Assembly: GCF_023073315.1 (NCBI RefSeq) | Contig: NZ_JADPJH010000039.1 | Span: 188,036-252,035 of the forward strand | Length of the DNA stretch: 64,000 nucleotides | DNA from: Bradyrhizobium sp. 1 | GTDB lineage: Bacteria > Pseudomonadota > Alphaproteobacteria > Rhizobiales > Xanthobacteraceae | Direction of reading: 5' to 3' | Shown: positions 9,644 to 17,058 of the stretch, in pieces | How the letters are laid out: every line of letters begins with the position of its first letter | How positions within the stretch are numbered: the stretch's first letter is position 1 | Position numbers and translations under genes: made by a program | The notes under the pieces: generated by a model | What the model was told of the DNA's origin: nothing | The model's database searches: none | What the model saw: the letters and a program-made list of their open reading frames with translations, nothing else

Positions 9644-9683
9644 GAAAACCCCAGCGCCTGGTGGGAGCGCCGGGGCGTTTTCA
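9644..9683. terminator. Bidirectional terminator-like hairpin
   Basis: GAAAACCCC at the left pairs with GGGGCGTTTTC at the right around a GCGC/GCGC inner stem, with one or two bulges. A-rich and T-rich flanks allow use in both directions. It lies between the convergent genes at 9384 (+) and 9786 (-). Confidence 0.6.
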
Positions 9684-9785
9684 AAATATCAATCGGTAAA
9701 GCAATGAGGCCTTCATAGCAGCGGTCTCGGCCATCGCTTGTGAACTGGTTCACACGGCTCCGCCGATCTTTCCACCTCCCGGTGG

Positions 9786-10013
9786 CTATCCGCCTCGGCC
9801 GACGCTGGACGAAGCGTTGTTGAGCCAGCGCTGCGTTGCTTCGTCGCTCCAGCCGGGGACGGCGAAGCGCGCGCGAGAATTCACGTCCGTGCCGGAACGA
9901 CCGAGCGGAGGGTGGCGTGTCGCGGAATCGCGCGCACGAGCGTGATGCACCGTTGCGGCGTTTGCAGACGTGCACAGGACGATCAAGAGGCCCACGGCCG
10001 GAACAGAGCGCAT
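9786..10013 (-). CDS. Small secreted protein of the HHARAR type
   Basis: A 75-residue protein starting MRSVPAVGLLIVLCTSANAA, a clean signal peptide, then TVHHARARD. After a variable middle it ends with a PGW motif and a Gly/Ser-rich tail. It resembles the protein at 24342-24557 in its MRSV start, HHARAR after the cleavage site and PGW near the end, so the two are probably paralogues. The frame is open further upstream, but the signal peptide fixes the start. Function is unknown; a periplasmic or secreted location is predicted. Confidence 0.62.
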   Translation of the reverse strand: MRSVPAVGLLIVLCTSANAATVHHARARDSATRHPPLGRSGTDVNSRARFAVPGWSDEATQRWLNNASSSVGRGG

Positions 10014-10231
10014 CCTATCGGCTCCAATCGAGCAACTGCTCGGGCTTATGTGATGCGCCAGCCGTCCCACCGCAATCCGACGCGGCTTCACACCTCAGGG
10101 AGGAAAGCGAGGGCAACGCGCTTGCGATGGCGCGAACCGACGCGCTCCTCCCGCGCGCCATGCCGTTGCCAATCAACTCGTTTGGGAGCACGCTCTCTCC
10201 AGGCGCGCAGACGCCGCTCAGGGAGAAGCCC

Positions 10232-10474
10232 ATGAAGGAACACGGCCTGGATGGTCGCCACCGGGACAAGGATGGCGCGATCAGCAAGAAGCACGGCAAC
10301 ACGCTGGTCGGTACGTTGCGCAAGATCTACGGCAAGGGTTTTGCGGCCGGTTATCCTGATGCGACCCAGCTGAGCGAGGTCTTGCCTCAGTTGAACGAGA
10401 CGTCGCTGAGCCAGTTGCGTCGGGATCACGACACCGGGCATCTCGGGCACAAGATCGACCACGTGCCGAAGTGA
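10232..10474 (+). CDS. Small basic hypothetical protein, 80 residues
   Basis: It starts MKEHGLDGRHRDKDGAISKK, with ribosome site GGGAGAAG directly upstream. The product is charged and His/Lys/Arg-rich, with no signal or membrane segment. Its core NTLVGTLRKIYGKGFAAGYP looks like a short helix-loop unit. It resembles conserved small bradyrhizobial proteins of unknown function; DNA binding is conceivable from the charge but unsupported. Confidence 0.65.
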   Translation: MKEHGLDGRHRDKDGAISKKHGNTLVGTLRKIYGKGFAAGYPDATQLSEVLPQLNETSLSQLRRDHDTGHLGHKIDHVPK

Positions 10475-10636
10475 CGGGCTTCACTCGGCCCGATATCAGG
10501 CGGTCGAGACCAACCCCGCTGCTTGTCACTGACGGCGCCTTGGTGCCTGAGGCGGAAGCAGATACCGGCAAGCTCTCAATCACAGTTTGAGCGCTGGGGC
10601 ACGCAGCGCTAGGATGAGCCTTTTCCGGAGGCTCAT

Positions 10637-10876
10637 TTGAAACAGCTCATTATCATCGCCGCTATTGCACTCGCCGTGACGGCTCCCGCCCGCTCGCAGG
10701 CGCTGGTCGACCCCAACAAGGTTGCGCCCGAATATCGCGAGGCGGCCGAGAAGCGCCGGGCCGAGCAGATACATCAGCGCGAATGCGCGCTGAAGGCCGA
10801 TCTGGAGAAGGTGCTGCCGAGGGACCGCACCGCCTATCTCACCCATTGCCTGGACACGATCGCGGCCAAGCAATAG
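10637..10876 (+). CDS. Small periplasmic protein with two Cys
   Basis: A 79-residue protein with a signal peptide (KQLIIIAAIALAVTAPARSQA) and a helical mature part with two Cys (QRECALK, LTHCLDT) that could form a disulfide. The start is a TTG, fixed by GGAGG six bases upstream; no ATG fits. Function unknown. Confidence 0.66.
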   Translation: MKQLIIIAAIALAVTAPARSQALVDPNKVAPEYREAAEKRRAEQIHQRECALKADLEKVLPRDRTAYLTHCLDTIAAKQ

Positions 10877-11037
10877 CGGCGGCTGACTGCGCGGATCTGA
10901 CCGTCCGGCGTCCACTGGCCGCCGGCATGCTTCGCGCACGCAGCATCGGGCACATCGATGCACGAAGGCGTTCAACCTTTCTTCAGACATTTGGGATCAG
11001 CTGGCCGTCCATTTTCAGCAATCATTGTCGATCGCGC

Positions 11038-11322
11038 ATGAGCTTCGTCCAGATTCAGTGCACGCGGTGCAAGGGCATGTTCCGCGATCGCGCCGGGCTG
11101 CTGCAGGACGGCTATTCCCGGCAATGTCCGAGCTGTGAGGTCGTGCTGTTCTTCGCCGAGGACGCGCCGCATCCCTTTATCAAGCGTGCGATGCGCAATG
11201 CGCGCAAGGTCCGCAAGGAGCAGCGCGAGGCCGAAGCCGCGAGGCACGCCGCGCCACAGCCGCAAGCAGCCCCGTCGCGGCGATTTGCCGGACGCGCGCG
11301 CACGGCAGAGAGATCGGATTAG
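11038..11322 (+). CDS. Small zinc-ribbon protein
   Basis: A 94-residue protein with two CxxC pairs (QCTRCKG, QCPSCEV) about 22 residues apart in the first 40 residues. That is a zinc ribbon with a hydrophobic strand between the knuckles. A basic helix (FIKRAMRNARKVRKEQREAE) and an Ala/Pro/Arg tail follow. This suggests a small nucleic-acid- or protein-binding zinc module. A related but separate zinc-ribbon protein lies at 14666. Confidence 0.7.
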   Translation: MSFVQIQCTRCKGMFRDRAGLLQDGYSRQCPSCEVVLFFAEDAPHPFIKRAMRNARKVRKEQREAEAARHAAPQPQAAPSRRFAGRARTAERSD

Positions 11323-11400
11323 AGGCCGGACGAGCGCGGTCGCCTCGGGCAAAGCTGCGCGATTTGTCGCACCCATGCCGCGAAGACGCGGCCGGCACCT

Positions 11401-11790
11401 TCAGCGCCCCTGTTTCCGCGGAAACAGGCGATCGCGGATGTAGCGCGAGGTCGGCGTCAGCCGGATACCACGCGGCTTCTGCCAGGCGGCGCGGTCGATC
11501 TCGTTCTTGTCGCCGATCGCGAGCCTGCCTTTGGCGCCCTTGGCGATGAAGATCGCGTCGCTCATCTTGCGGCCGGAGCGCTTGTTCCTGGCCGTTACTT
11601 CCTTCCAGAGGCTGATCCGGCCGAGCTTCAGCTTGGGTAATTCTTCTTTGATCTCCCGCCGCAGGCAGTCCTTGTCGGACTCGCGCGCGCGTTTGCGGCC
11701 GCCGGGGAACATCCACAGGCCGTCCGACCGGCGTCTGACCAACAATACCTTGCCGCGCTTCGCTGCAACCAGCTTGGAAGACTTTGCCAT
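11401..11790 (-). CDS. Nudix hydrolase
   Basis: A 129-residue protein with a Nudix box beginning GGRKRARESDKDC and ending REIKEEL. It has the required Gly, the spaced Glu, and the REUxEE core that binds Mg2+; the usual final Gly of the box is Pro here. Such enzymes cleave nucleoside diphosphates linked to another moiety. The substrate cannot be told, although a basic N-terminus (MAKSSKLVAAKRGKVLLVRR) and small size recall MutT/DIPP-like housecleaning enzymes. The ATG at 11788-11790 is preferred over an upstream start at 11874, because the upstream part overlaps a perfect palindrome (11830-11855) that looks regulatory. Confidence 0.8.
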   Translation of the reverse strand: MAKSSKLVAAKRGKVLLVRRRSDGLWMFPGGRKRARESDKDCLRREIKEELPKLKLGRISLWKEVTARNKRSGRKMSDAIFIAKGAKGRLAIGDKNEIDRAAWQKPRGIRLTPTSRYIRDRLFPRKQGR

Positions 11791-11829
11791 TACTATCGTA
11801 GGCTCGAAAAATAGAATCTCACCTATCGT

Positions 11830-11855
11830 AACTTGTCTAGTTGAATAGACAAGTT
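11830..11855. promoter_or_regulatory. Perfect inverted repeat upstream of the Nudix gene
   Basis: AACTTGTCTA (11830-11839) and TAGACAAGTT (11846-11855) are exact reverse complements with a six-base spacer. The repeat lies 40 bases upstream of the Nudix start. CTATCGTA occurs twice as a direct repeat 30 bases apart (11793-11800, 11823-11830). The arrangement fits an operator for a dimeric repressor. Confidence 0.5.
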
Positions 11856-11890
11856 CGGCCGAGGCCTTGATCACAGCCCATGCGGAGCGC

Positions 11891-12970
11891 TCAGCCCTCG
11901 CCCGCCCCCGCCCGATCCTCCGTCCTGATCCAGGCCATCATCATCTCCCAGGCCACCGACAGGATGATCGGCCCGATGAACAGGCCGACGATGCCGTGCG
12001 CGAGCGTGCCGCCGATCACGCCGACGAAGATCACGATGGTCGGCGTGGTCAGGCCGCGGCCCATCACCAGCGGCTTCAGCATGGTATCGATGAAGCCGAC
12101 CAGGACGAGAAACACGGTGAGCAGCAGCGCCGTGGTGACGTCTTTCGCGGTCCAGATCCAGATGATGACAGGCAGCAGCACGAGAAAGGCACCGATCTGC
12201 ACGATCGAGAGCAGCAGCACGATGAAGGCGAGCAGGCCGGCGCTCGGCACGGCCGCGAGCTTGAAGCCGAAGCCGGCGAGCAGCGCCTGCACCACGGCGA
12301 CGCCGATCACGCCTTGCGCCACGGCGCGGATGGTCGCCCCCGCGAGCTCCAGGAAATGCTCGCTCTGCTCGGGCACGATCCGGAACAGGAAGCTGCGGCC
12401 GGCCGCCACCAGCCGCGGCCCGTGCGGAAACAGGAAGCCGGCGACGAACACCGACAACAGGAACTGGACCGTGCCGACGCCGGCATCGCCGGCGAGCGAC
12501 AGCAGCGGTCCGGCCAGCGGCTGGAAATACGGCGCCACCTCGCGCAGCACCGCGCGGATGTTGCTGTAGGCCTGGTCCCAGAGCTCATAGAGCCATGGGC
12601 CGACCAGCGGCCACGATTTGAGCTGCTCCGGCGCCGATTGCAGCGCGAGGTCGCCGGTGCTGAGCTGGTGCGCCAGTTCGCGCACGCCGTCCACCGCGCT
12701 GATGCCGAGCCAGGTCGCCGGGCCAATGACGATCCCGAGCGTGATCAAGGTGAGAATTGCCGCCGCGGTCTTGGGCCGGCCGCCCAGCATTTTGGCGACC
12801 CAGCTGAAGGCCGGGTAGAACGCGACGGCGAGCACGCCGCTCCAGGCCAGGATCGGCACGAACGGACGGATGATCAGGAAGGTCCAGATGATCAGCAGGC
12901 CGAGCAGGCCGAGCCGGATCACGAGCTGGATGATGTCCTCTCCCGTCAGGAGCTGACGGAGGCTTTTCAC
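11891..12970 (-). CDS. AI-2E family transporter (PerM/UPF0118-like permease)
   Basis: About 359 residues from a GTG at 12970 (reading VKSLRQLLTGEDIIQ). The family layout is visible: two helices (LGLLGLLIIWTFLIIRPFVP, LAWSGVLAVAFYPAF), a third, then a soluble loop, and a C-terminal bundle with VIGVAVVQALLAGFGF and a closing PTIVIFVGVIGGTLAHGIVGLFIGPIILSV. The frame is open to an ATG at 13063, but those extra 31 residues are Gly/Ala-rich and outside the family pattern. The name reflects the family's proposed export of autoinducer-2; other members act as Na+/H+ antiporters, so the substrate is open. Confidence 0.85.
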   Translation of the reverse strand: MKSLRQLLTGEDIIQLVIRLGLLGLLIIWTFLIIRPFVPILAWSGVLAVAFYPAFSWVAKMLGGRPKTAAAILTLITLGIVIGPATWLGISAVDGVRELAHQLSTGDLALQSAPEQLKSWPLVGPWLYELWDQAYSNIRAVLREVAPYFQPLAGPLLSLAGDAGVGTVQFLLSVFVAGFLFPHGPRLVAAGRSFLFRIVPEQSEHFLELAGATIRAVAQGVIGVAVVQALLAGFGFKLAAVPSAGLLAFIVLLLSIVQIGAFLVLLPVIIWIWTAKDVTTALLLTVFLVLVGFIDTMLKPLVMGRGLTTPTIVIFVGVIGGTLAHGIVGLFIGPIILSVAWEMMMAWIRTEDRAGAGEG

Positions 12971-13147
12971 GGGCAGGGCTTTCCTTGCGGCATCGACGCG
13001 GGTTCCGGCACTTGCACGGCCTCCGGTTATTGCCAGCCCCGCCCCCGCCGTCAAGACGACCAATCCGCCTCGTCGTCCCCCTTGTGCGCGGCAGCCGAGA
13101 TGACCCGAGAATGCTGCCCTGACCGTCGCAGTGGAATGCCTGCCCCC

Positions 13148-13567
13148 TTACCGGCTCTCGGCTGCAATGATCGCCGCACCGGTCACGATAGCGGCGCCAA
13201 CGACCACCGCCGCCGCCAGGCCACCGACCGACGGGCCTCGTCCAACGAAGCCGGGCCTCGGACCTGTCGCGATCCCGCCGCCGGGACCGCCAAAATGCGG
13301 GCCAATGGCAGAGCCGCCGCCCGATGAAGCTGCGCTGCCGAAATGGCCACCGCCGAACCCACCACCTCCGTTCGTCGCCGGAGCGTTTGCGGCGCCGCCG
13401 AAGTGCCCCCCACCAATTCCGCCCGATGAGCCAACGCTACCCGTTGGCGCGGCGCTTGCAGCGAAAGGGCCGTTCGTAAAGGAGTGCAGCGGCTGAGCTT
13501 GAGCCGATGGTTCAATTGATACCGCAAACGTCGCCGTAGCGACGAGCAGCAGGATGAACTTCTTCAT
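13148..13567 (-). CDS. Gly-rich secreted protein
   Basis: A 139-residue protein with a signal peptide (MKKFILLLVATATFAVSIEP, cleavage near AQAQ). The mature part is dominated by Gly/Ser/Ala with repeated GGGHFG-type units. A C-terminal hydrophobic stretch (GGLAAAVVVGAAIVTGAAII) could anchor it. GAGAGAA precedes the ATG. Low complexity blocks any functional call; a surface or periplasmic location is likely. Confidence 0.65.
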   Translation of the reverse strand: MKKFILLLVATATFAVSIEPSAQAQPLHSFTNGPFAASAAPTGSVGSSGGIGGGHFGGAANAPATNGGGGFGGGHFGSAASSGGGSAIGPHFGGPGGGIATGPRPGFVGRGPSVGGLAAAVVVGAAIVTGAAIIAAESR

Positions 13568-13691
13568 GGCAGTTCTCTCTCGTTGTGTTCATTCGCGGCT
13601 ACTCCGCGCACGAGAGACGCTACGTCGATCGCGACGTAAGCGATGTGTGCCGCATCACACAGGACCGCGATGACGCGAAAGTAGGCCCCCG

Positions 13692-14411
13692 CTAGAAGTG
13701 GTAGTTCACGCCGACCGTTCCGGTCTGGATGTTCAGCTTCACATTGGCCGGTGTCGCCGCCAGATTGCCTGTCGTCACCGGCTGCTCGGTGATCGCGCCG
13801 AAACCCAGATAGTTGTACTCGGCCCTCACCGACCAGTTCGGCATGAACATCCATTCCACGCCGCCGCCGGCGAGCCAGCCGGCGCGGTTGAAGCTGCCCG
13901 AGGCCGAGCCGGCGAGCGGGCCGGCAAGTCCGTTGTTGGCACTGTACCTGTCGCGCGTGAAGGCCGCGCCGCCCTTGGCATAGAGCAGCACGCGGTCGAA
14001 GGCGGCGCCGAAGCGGCCGGCCACCGTTGCGATATAGTCGTTCTTGAGCGACAGGTTGAAGCCGGCACCGCCGCCGAACGGACCGCCAGTGTTCAACGTG
14101 ACGCTGGACCAGGCGCCGGTGCCCTCGAGGCCCACCACAAAATTACTGATCTGGTAATTACCGCCGATCTGGCCGCCGACGATGCCGCCGCTGGCCGTGA
14201 CCGAGCTCCAGGTGGCAACCGGATCGGTCGGGTCGATGCCGGTCCACTTGCTCCAGGCGCCGCCGCCATGCGCGCCGACGTAGAATCCGGTCCAGCTGAA
14301 GATCGCAGCCGCCACCGGCGCCTTCACAGGCGCGGGTGCGATGATATCCGCGGCAAATGCCGGCGTCGCCAGCGACAGCAGTGCAGCTGCCAAAACCAGT
14401 TTCTTCCCCAT
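13692..14411 (-). CDS. Outer-membrane beta-barrel protein (Omp25/31 family)
   Basis: A 239-residue protein with a signal peptide ending AFAA, then the KAPVAA...WTGFYVGAHGGG motif that marks this rhizobial porin-like family. Alternating beta-strand segments follow. The C-terminal aromatic signature (QTGTVGVNYHF, final Phe) is used for barrel assembly. It is a likely eight-stranded barrel anchored in the outer membrane. Two longer relatives lie at 55555 and 56543; this copy lacks their RPYTKAP string. Confidence 0.86.
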   Translation of the reverse strand: MGKKLVLAAALLSLATPAFAADIIAPAPVKAPVAAAIFSWTGFYVGAHGGGAWSKWTGIDPTDPVATWSSVTASGGIVGGQIGGNYQISNFVVGLEGTGAWSSVTLNTGGPFGGGAGFNLSLKNDYIATVAGRFGAAFDRVLLYAKGGAAFTRDRYSANNGLAGPLAGSASGSFNRAGWLAGGGVEWMFMPNWSVRAEYNYLGFGAITEQPVTTGNLAATPANVKLNIQTGTVGVNYHF

Positions 14412-14665
14412 GACCTCACCCCTACTTGCCCGCCCTCCGACCGGGGCGACGAGGTGAAATCTAGCTGCGGCATCAAGCGCGCGCTTGGACCTGCCGGCGG
14501 CGCGATTTGGACTGACGGGCGCTCCCTGCCCCGGGAAAATCCTGCAATGTCCGCGACCGGCCGTTTGGCTAACGGCGATTAACCGGATTTCCTGAGGTCA
14601 GTTTACGCCGATGCAAATCCCCGCACCTACGCTTCTCGGCAAGCATTCAAAAACAACGATGTGCA

Positions 14666-14893
14666 ATGGCCAACAGCATCTGGACGACCGAAGAATTCAC
14701 CTGCCCCGGTTGCGGCATGACCTACACCGCGACACGGGAGGAGCACGCCGAGCCGCATTCAGGCCAGTTCAAATGCAGCATCTGCAGCGGCGTGGTGCAC
14801 GCTTGGTCGGGGAAGCATCACTTCTTCGGCTGGCAGGCGGTGAAGACCAAGCCGCCGGTGTTCGGCCGTCGCTGGGCCGGCGTGGGGTGGTAA
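14666..14893 (+). CDS. Small zinc-ribbon protein
   Basis: A 75-residue protein with CPGC and CSIC knuckles (FTCPGCGMTYTATREEH...FKCSICSGVVHAW) about 20 residues apart and a conserved aromatic tail (HHFFGWQAV). The fold is a zinc ribbon with no signal peptide. Its 3' end overlaps the antisense open frame of the damaged DUF2958 gene, which supports that frame's tail being non-functional. Confidence 0.7.
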   Translation: MANSIWTTEEFTCPGCGMTYTATREEHAEPHSGQFKCSICSGVVHAWSGKHHFFGWQAVKTKPPVFGRRWAGVGW

Positions 14894-15261
14894 GGCTCGC
14901 GCGGCTGGCAATTCGGCCGAGCCTGATTGCAACGATCGCCCGGGATTCGCGCGCCATGCGGCCCGCGTCGAATAGGCGCGCCAAACTCGAAAGCGAAAAC
15001 CGTCTGGCAATACTGCCTGTCCACGACGTCGGGCAAGTTGCCGAGTTCCGGGAAACCGAGCCCGAGGCCACAGAGCCCGAACGCGATGTCGGGGTCTTCG
15101 GAATCGAGCTCGGTCAAAAGCCATGTGGCTCCTGCCCATGGAGTGCACAGCTTCACGACGGGCATGAAATCTATTTCGGTTTCTCCCCGCGCCCGGCGGC
15201 TTGCGTTGAACTGGCCGTTGGTGCGTAAGCGTTCACGCTGTTGATCGAGTAACATTTTCAT
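14818..15261 (-). pseudogene. Damaged DUF2958-domain gene
   Basis: The ATG at 15259-15261 has GGAG at a good distance. The first 75 residues follow the DUF2958 pattern closely (DFMPVVKLCTPWAGATWLLT, then PDIAFGLCGLGLGFPELG). After GFPELG the sequence stops resembling the family. It becomes Arg/Pro-rich and runs antisense into the neighbouring zinc-ribbon gene, so a frameshift or replaced 3' end is likely. DUF2958 genes are usual cargo of plasmids and integrative elements, so this looks like a relic of a mobile element beside the CHAT block. No function should be assumed. Confidence 0.65.
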
Positions 15262-15337
15262 GGTGGCGACTCCTTTTCTGTTGTTATTGGGCCGCCGCGC
15301 GCAGCAGCCCTGGCCGTCGCCGAGATCGGGGTAGCAA

Positions 15338-15460
15338 GGTGTAAGAAAAATCGACGCGGCGTGCGGAGGCTCCGCACAAGGGACGCCATTCAAAAATTCA
15401 AAAATTAAACGTATGGGGAGACGTGGAGATGCCGCGCGCCGCGTTGATTTTTCTTGCACC
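15338..15460. repeat. Element of about 123 bases with 29-base imperfect terminal inverted repeats
   Basis: The left arm 15338-15366 and the reverse complement of 15432-15460 agree at 26 of 29 positions, with a shared core AAGAAAAATC and ACGCGGCG. Inside are a small hairpin (GTGCGGA/TCCGCAC near 15362-15378) and a short CAAAAATT direct repeat. No open frame is present. It could be a MITE-like element or a long hairpin at the edge of the accessory block. Confidence 0.55.
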
Positions 15461-15461
15461 G

Positions 15462-15769
15462 CACGAGGGCAGCGCCCTTAGCGACATCCCGCGCGTCGGC
15501 GCGGTCGTGATGCCCTACGCGCGATCAGCGCGCACATGAAGCGGACATGCGATCGTGACCCGAAGGGCGGACACCCGTTAGGGCTCCGTCCCGCGAGCGA
15601 AAGCGAAGCGGGATAATAGAGCGCGGTCCTGCCCTCGCTTGCTATGGCAGGATGCCTCCCGGTACGTCTACATCACCGACGGGAAATCAGAGCCTTTAGA
15701 GAGTTGAAGCGCGTTTCAACAATTGCTTCCGGTAGCCGGAGGCGCGATCCTCCGGTCGGCTGCGGAGCG
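15462..15769. other. Non-coding stretch downstream of the CHAT operon
   Basis: No credible gene. A perfect hairpin CCGGAGG (15736-15742) / CCTCCGG (15749-15755) lies just after the operon's last stop codon (minus strand) and may help termination, though no T-run follows it. The rest contains short palindromic GC-rich strings only. Confidence 0.5.
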
Positions 15770-17044
15770 TCATTGCAAAAGCAATTTCGCCAGAACTTGC
15801 CTATTCGCGTCGCGAAACGTCGCTTGATCGAGCTTCGCAGCGATTGGCGATATGGCGGCAATCGTATTGGCCGCTCGCCGCCCGAGCAATTCATTCGCTT
15901 TGCCTGGCTCGTTTATCGCTTCCAGAGACGGGCCTCCCTCGCGATCCGATTGTGCTTTTGCGGCTTTGGCTTCCAGAAACATCTTAACGACAGTTGGTGG
16001 GCCGGATACTTGAGTTGAGAACGCCGACGACATGGTCGTCTTGCCGCCCAAGGTCGCCCATTTTTCACACTCGCCAAGATAGGTCGAAATAATCGCGAAG
16101 CGATCTGCTTCGGTGACATCGGGCGAACTGGAGACCTGTACGACGAGATCCTGTAGGGTCTTCTTGGCGCCCGCGGTATCACTCTGGAGCAGTTGCGACC
16201 TGACCGCATTCCACGTTTCATGAAAGGGCAGGATCGACACTTGCGCAAAATTGGCATCCACCAAAGTTTCCCTGCGTTCGAGCGCCATAACCAGGTAATC
16301 GACGTCGTTGATCGGTTCGGCTGCCGCCCCTTTCACACGGCGCATGAGGCGGCCTTCGCTTATGGACAATTCGTCAGCGGCGACGTTTCCCGATGCCGCT
16401 AGCGCAACCGTATAGCCGCTCTTCTTCAAAGCGCTGCCCGCCCACATGCCAAAACGCGTTTCGACCCCGTCAGCACCAAGCAAAGTCGCGAGACGGCCGG
16501 CAAAATCCACTCCCGTCTTGATCACTGGGCCCGCGACCGGGCCTGCGACCACCGAGCTCACGTCGGAAACGAGGCTCAGAAGTCCTTGAGCGAATCCGGT
16601 ATCGTTGAACCGGCAAAGCGCCGAATACATCGTGAGATTGTCGGCCTTCACCGGCACATTTCTTACGACGTAAACGTCATTGAACTCAACGTTGCGGGCC
16701 TGCATCTTGTCGGCATTAGCGCCCAACGCAGCTTTGATGCGATCAAGACTGAGGACAAACGGAATCTCCCGAGAGCTGTGCCCGTAGGTGTATTTGAGGA
16801 AGCAGGCGCACATCGGGAGAAAGTCGACGAAGTATCGTCCGGCCTCCGCAAGATGCATCTCTGCGATACGGACGCTGAAATAACTTCTTTCCGGAACGAA
16901 CGGGTCGCCTTTGAGATATTCCAGCATCGGATCGTTGCTCGATGCGTCGGGTGTGAGCGTTCCCCAGAAATTGCGGACGGTGGGACGAGCGGTCGCACCA
17001 CCCAGAGCCTTCAAGGATTCGACCAGCGAGAAACTCCAATTCAT
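15770..17044 (-). CDS. Third protein of the CHAT operon, unrecognised; candidate substrate or effector
   Basis: A 424-residue protein from ATG 17042-17044 (MNWSFSLVESLKALGG), 14 bases after the CHAT gene stop, with GAGG ahead. It has no signal peptide. The N-terminal half (about 40-160) looks beta-rich and ends VYVVRNVPVKADNLTMYSAL. A long mildly hydrophobic Gly/Val-rich stretch follows (GLLSLVSDVSSVVAGPVAGP, about 174-210). The C-terminal part is helical, with LVVQVSSSPDVTEADRFAII and a Lys/Ala-rich tail. I recognise no family. It is not an obvious bacterial gasdermin, although those also sit beside caspase-like genes. A role as protease substrate or membrane-acting effector is inferred only from operon position. 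The frame is open up to 17125, inside the CHAT gene. Confidence 0.75.
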   Translation of the reverse strand: MNWSFSLVESLKALGGATARPTVRNFWGTLTPDASSNDPMLEYLKGDPFVPERSYFSVRIAEMHLAEAGRYFVDFLPMCACFLKYTYGHSSREIPFVLSLDRIKAALGANADKMQARNVEFNDVYVVRNVPVKADNLTMYSALCRFNDTGFAQGLLSLVSDVSSVVAGPVAGPVIKTGVDFAGRLATLLGADGVETRFGMWAGSALKKSGYTVALAASGNVAADELSISEGRLMRRVKGAAAEPINDVDYLVMALERRETLVDANFAQVSILPFHETWNAVRSQLLQSDTAGAKKTLQDLVVQVSSSPDVTEADRFAIISTYLGECEKWATLGGKTTMSSAFSTQVSGPPTVVKMFLEAKAAKAQSDREGGPSLEAINEPGKANELLGRRAANTIAAISPIAAKLDQATFRDANRQVLAKLLLQ

Positions 17045-17058
17045 GATGTGCCTCGAAC

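Noticed and set aside
15400..15640. CRISPR array or other regular repeats near the CHAT operon
   Set aside because: Only a single inverted-repeat element and short GC-rich palindromes; no regularly spaced direct repeats.
15770..17044. Third CHAT-operon protein as a bacterial gasdermin
   Set aside because: Context fits, but at 424 residues it is longer than typical bacterial gasdermins, has no N-terminal Cys for palmitoylation, and shows no pattern I can match to them.
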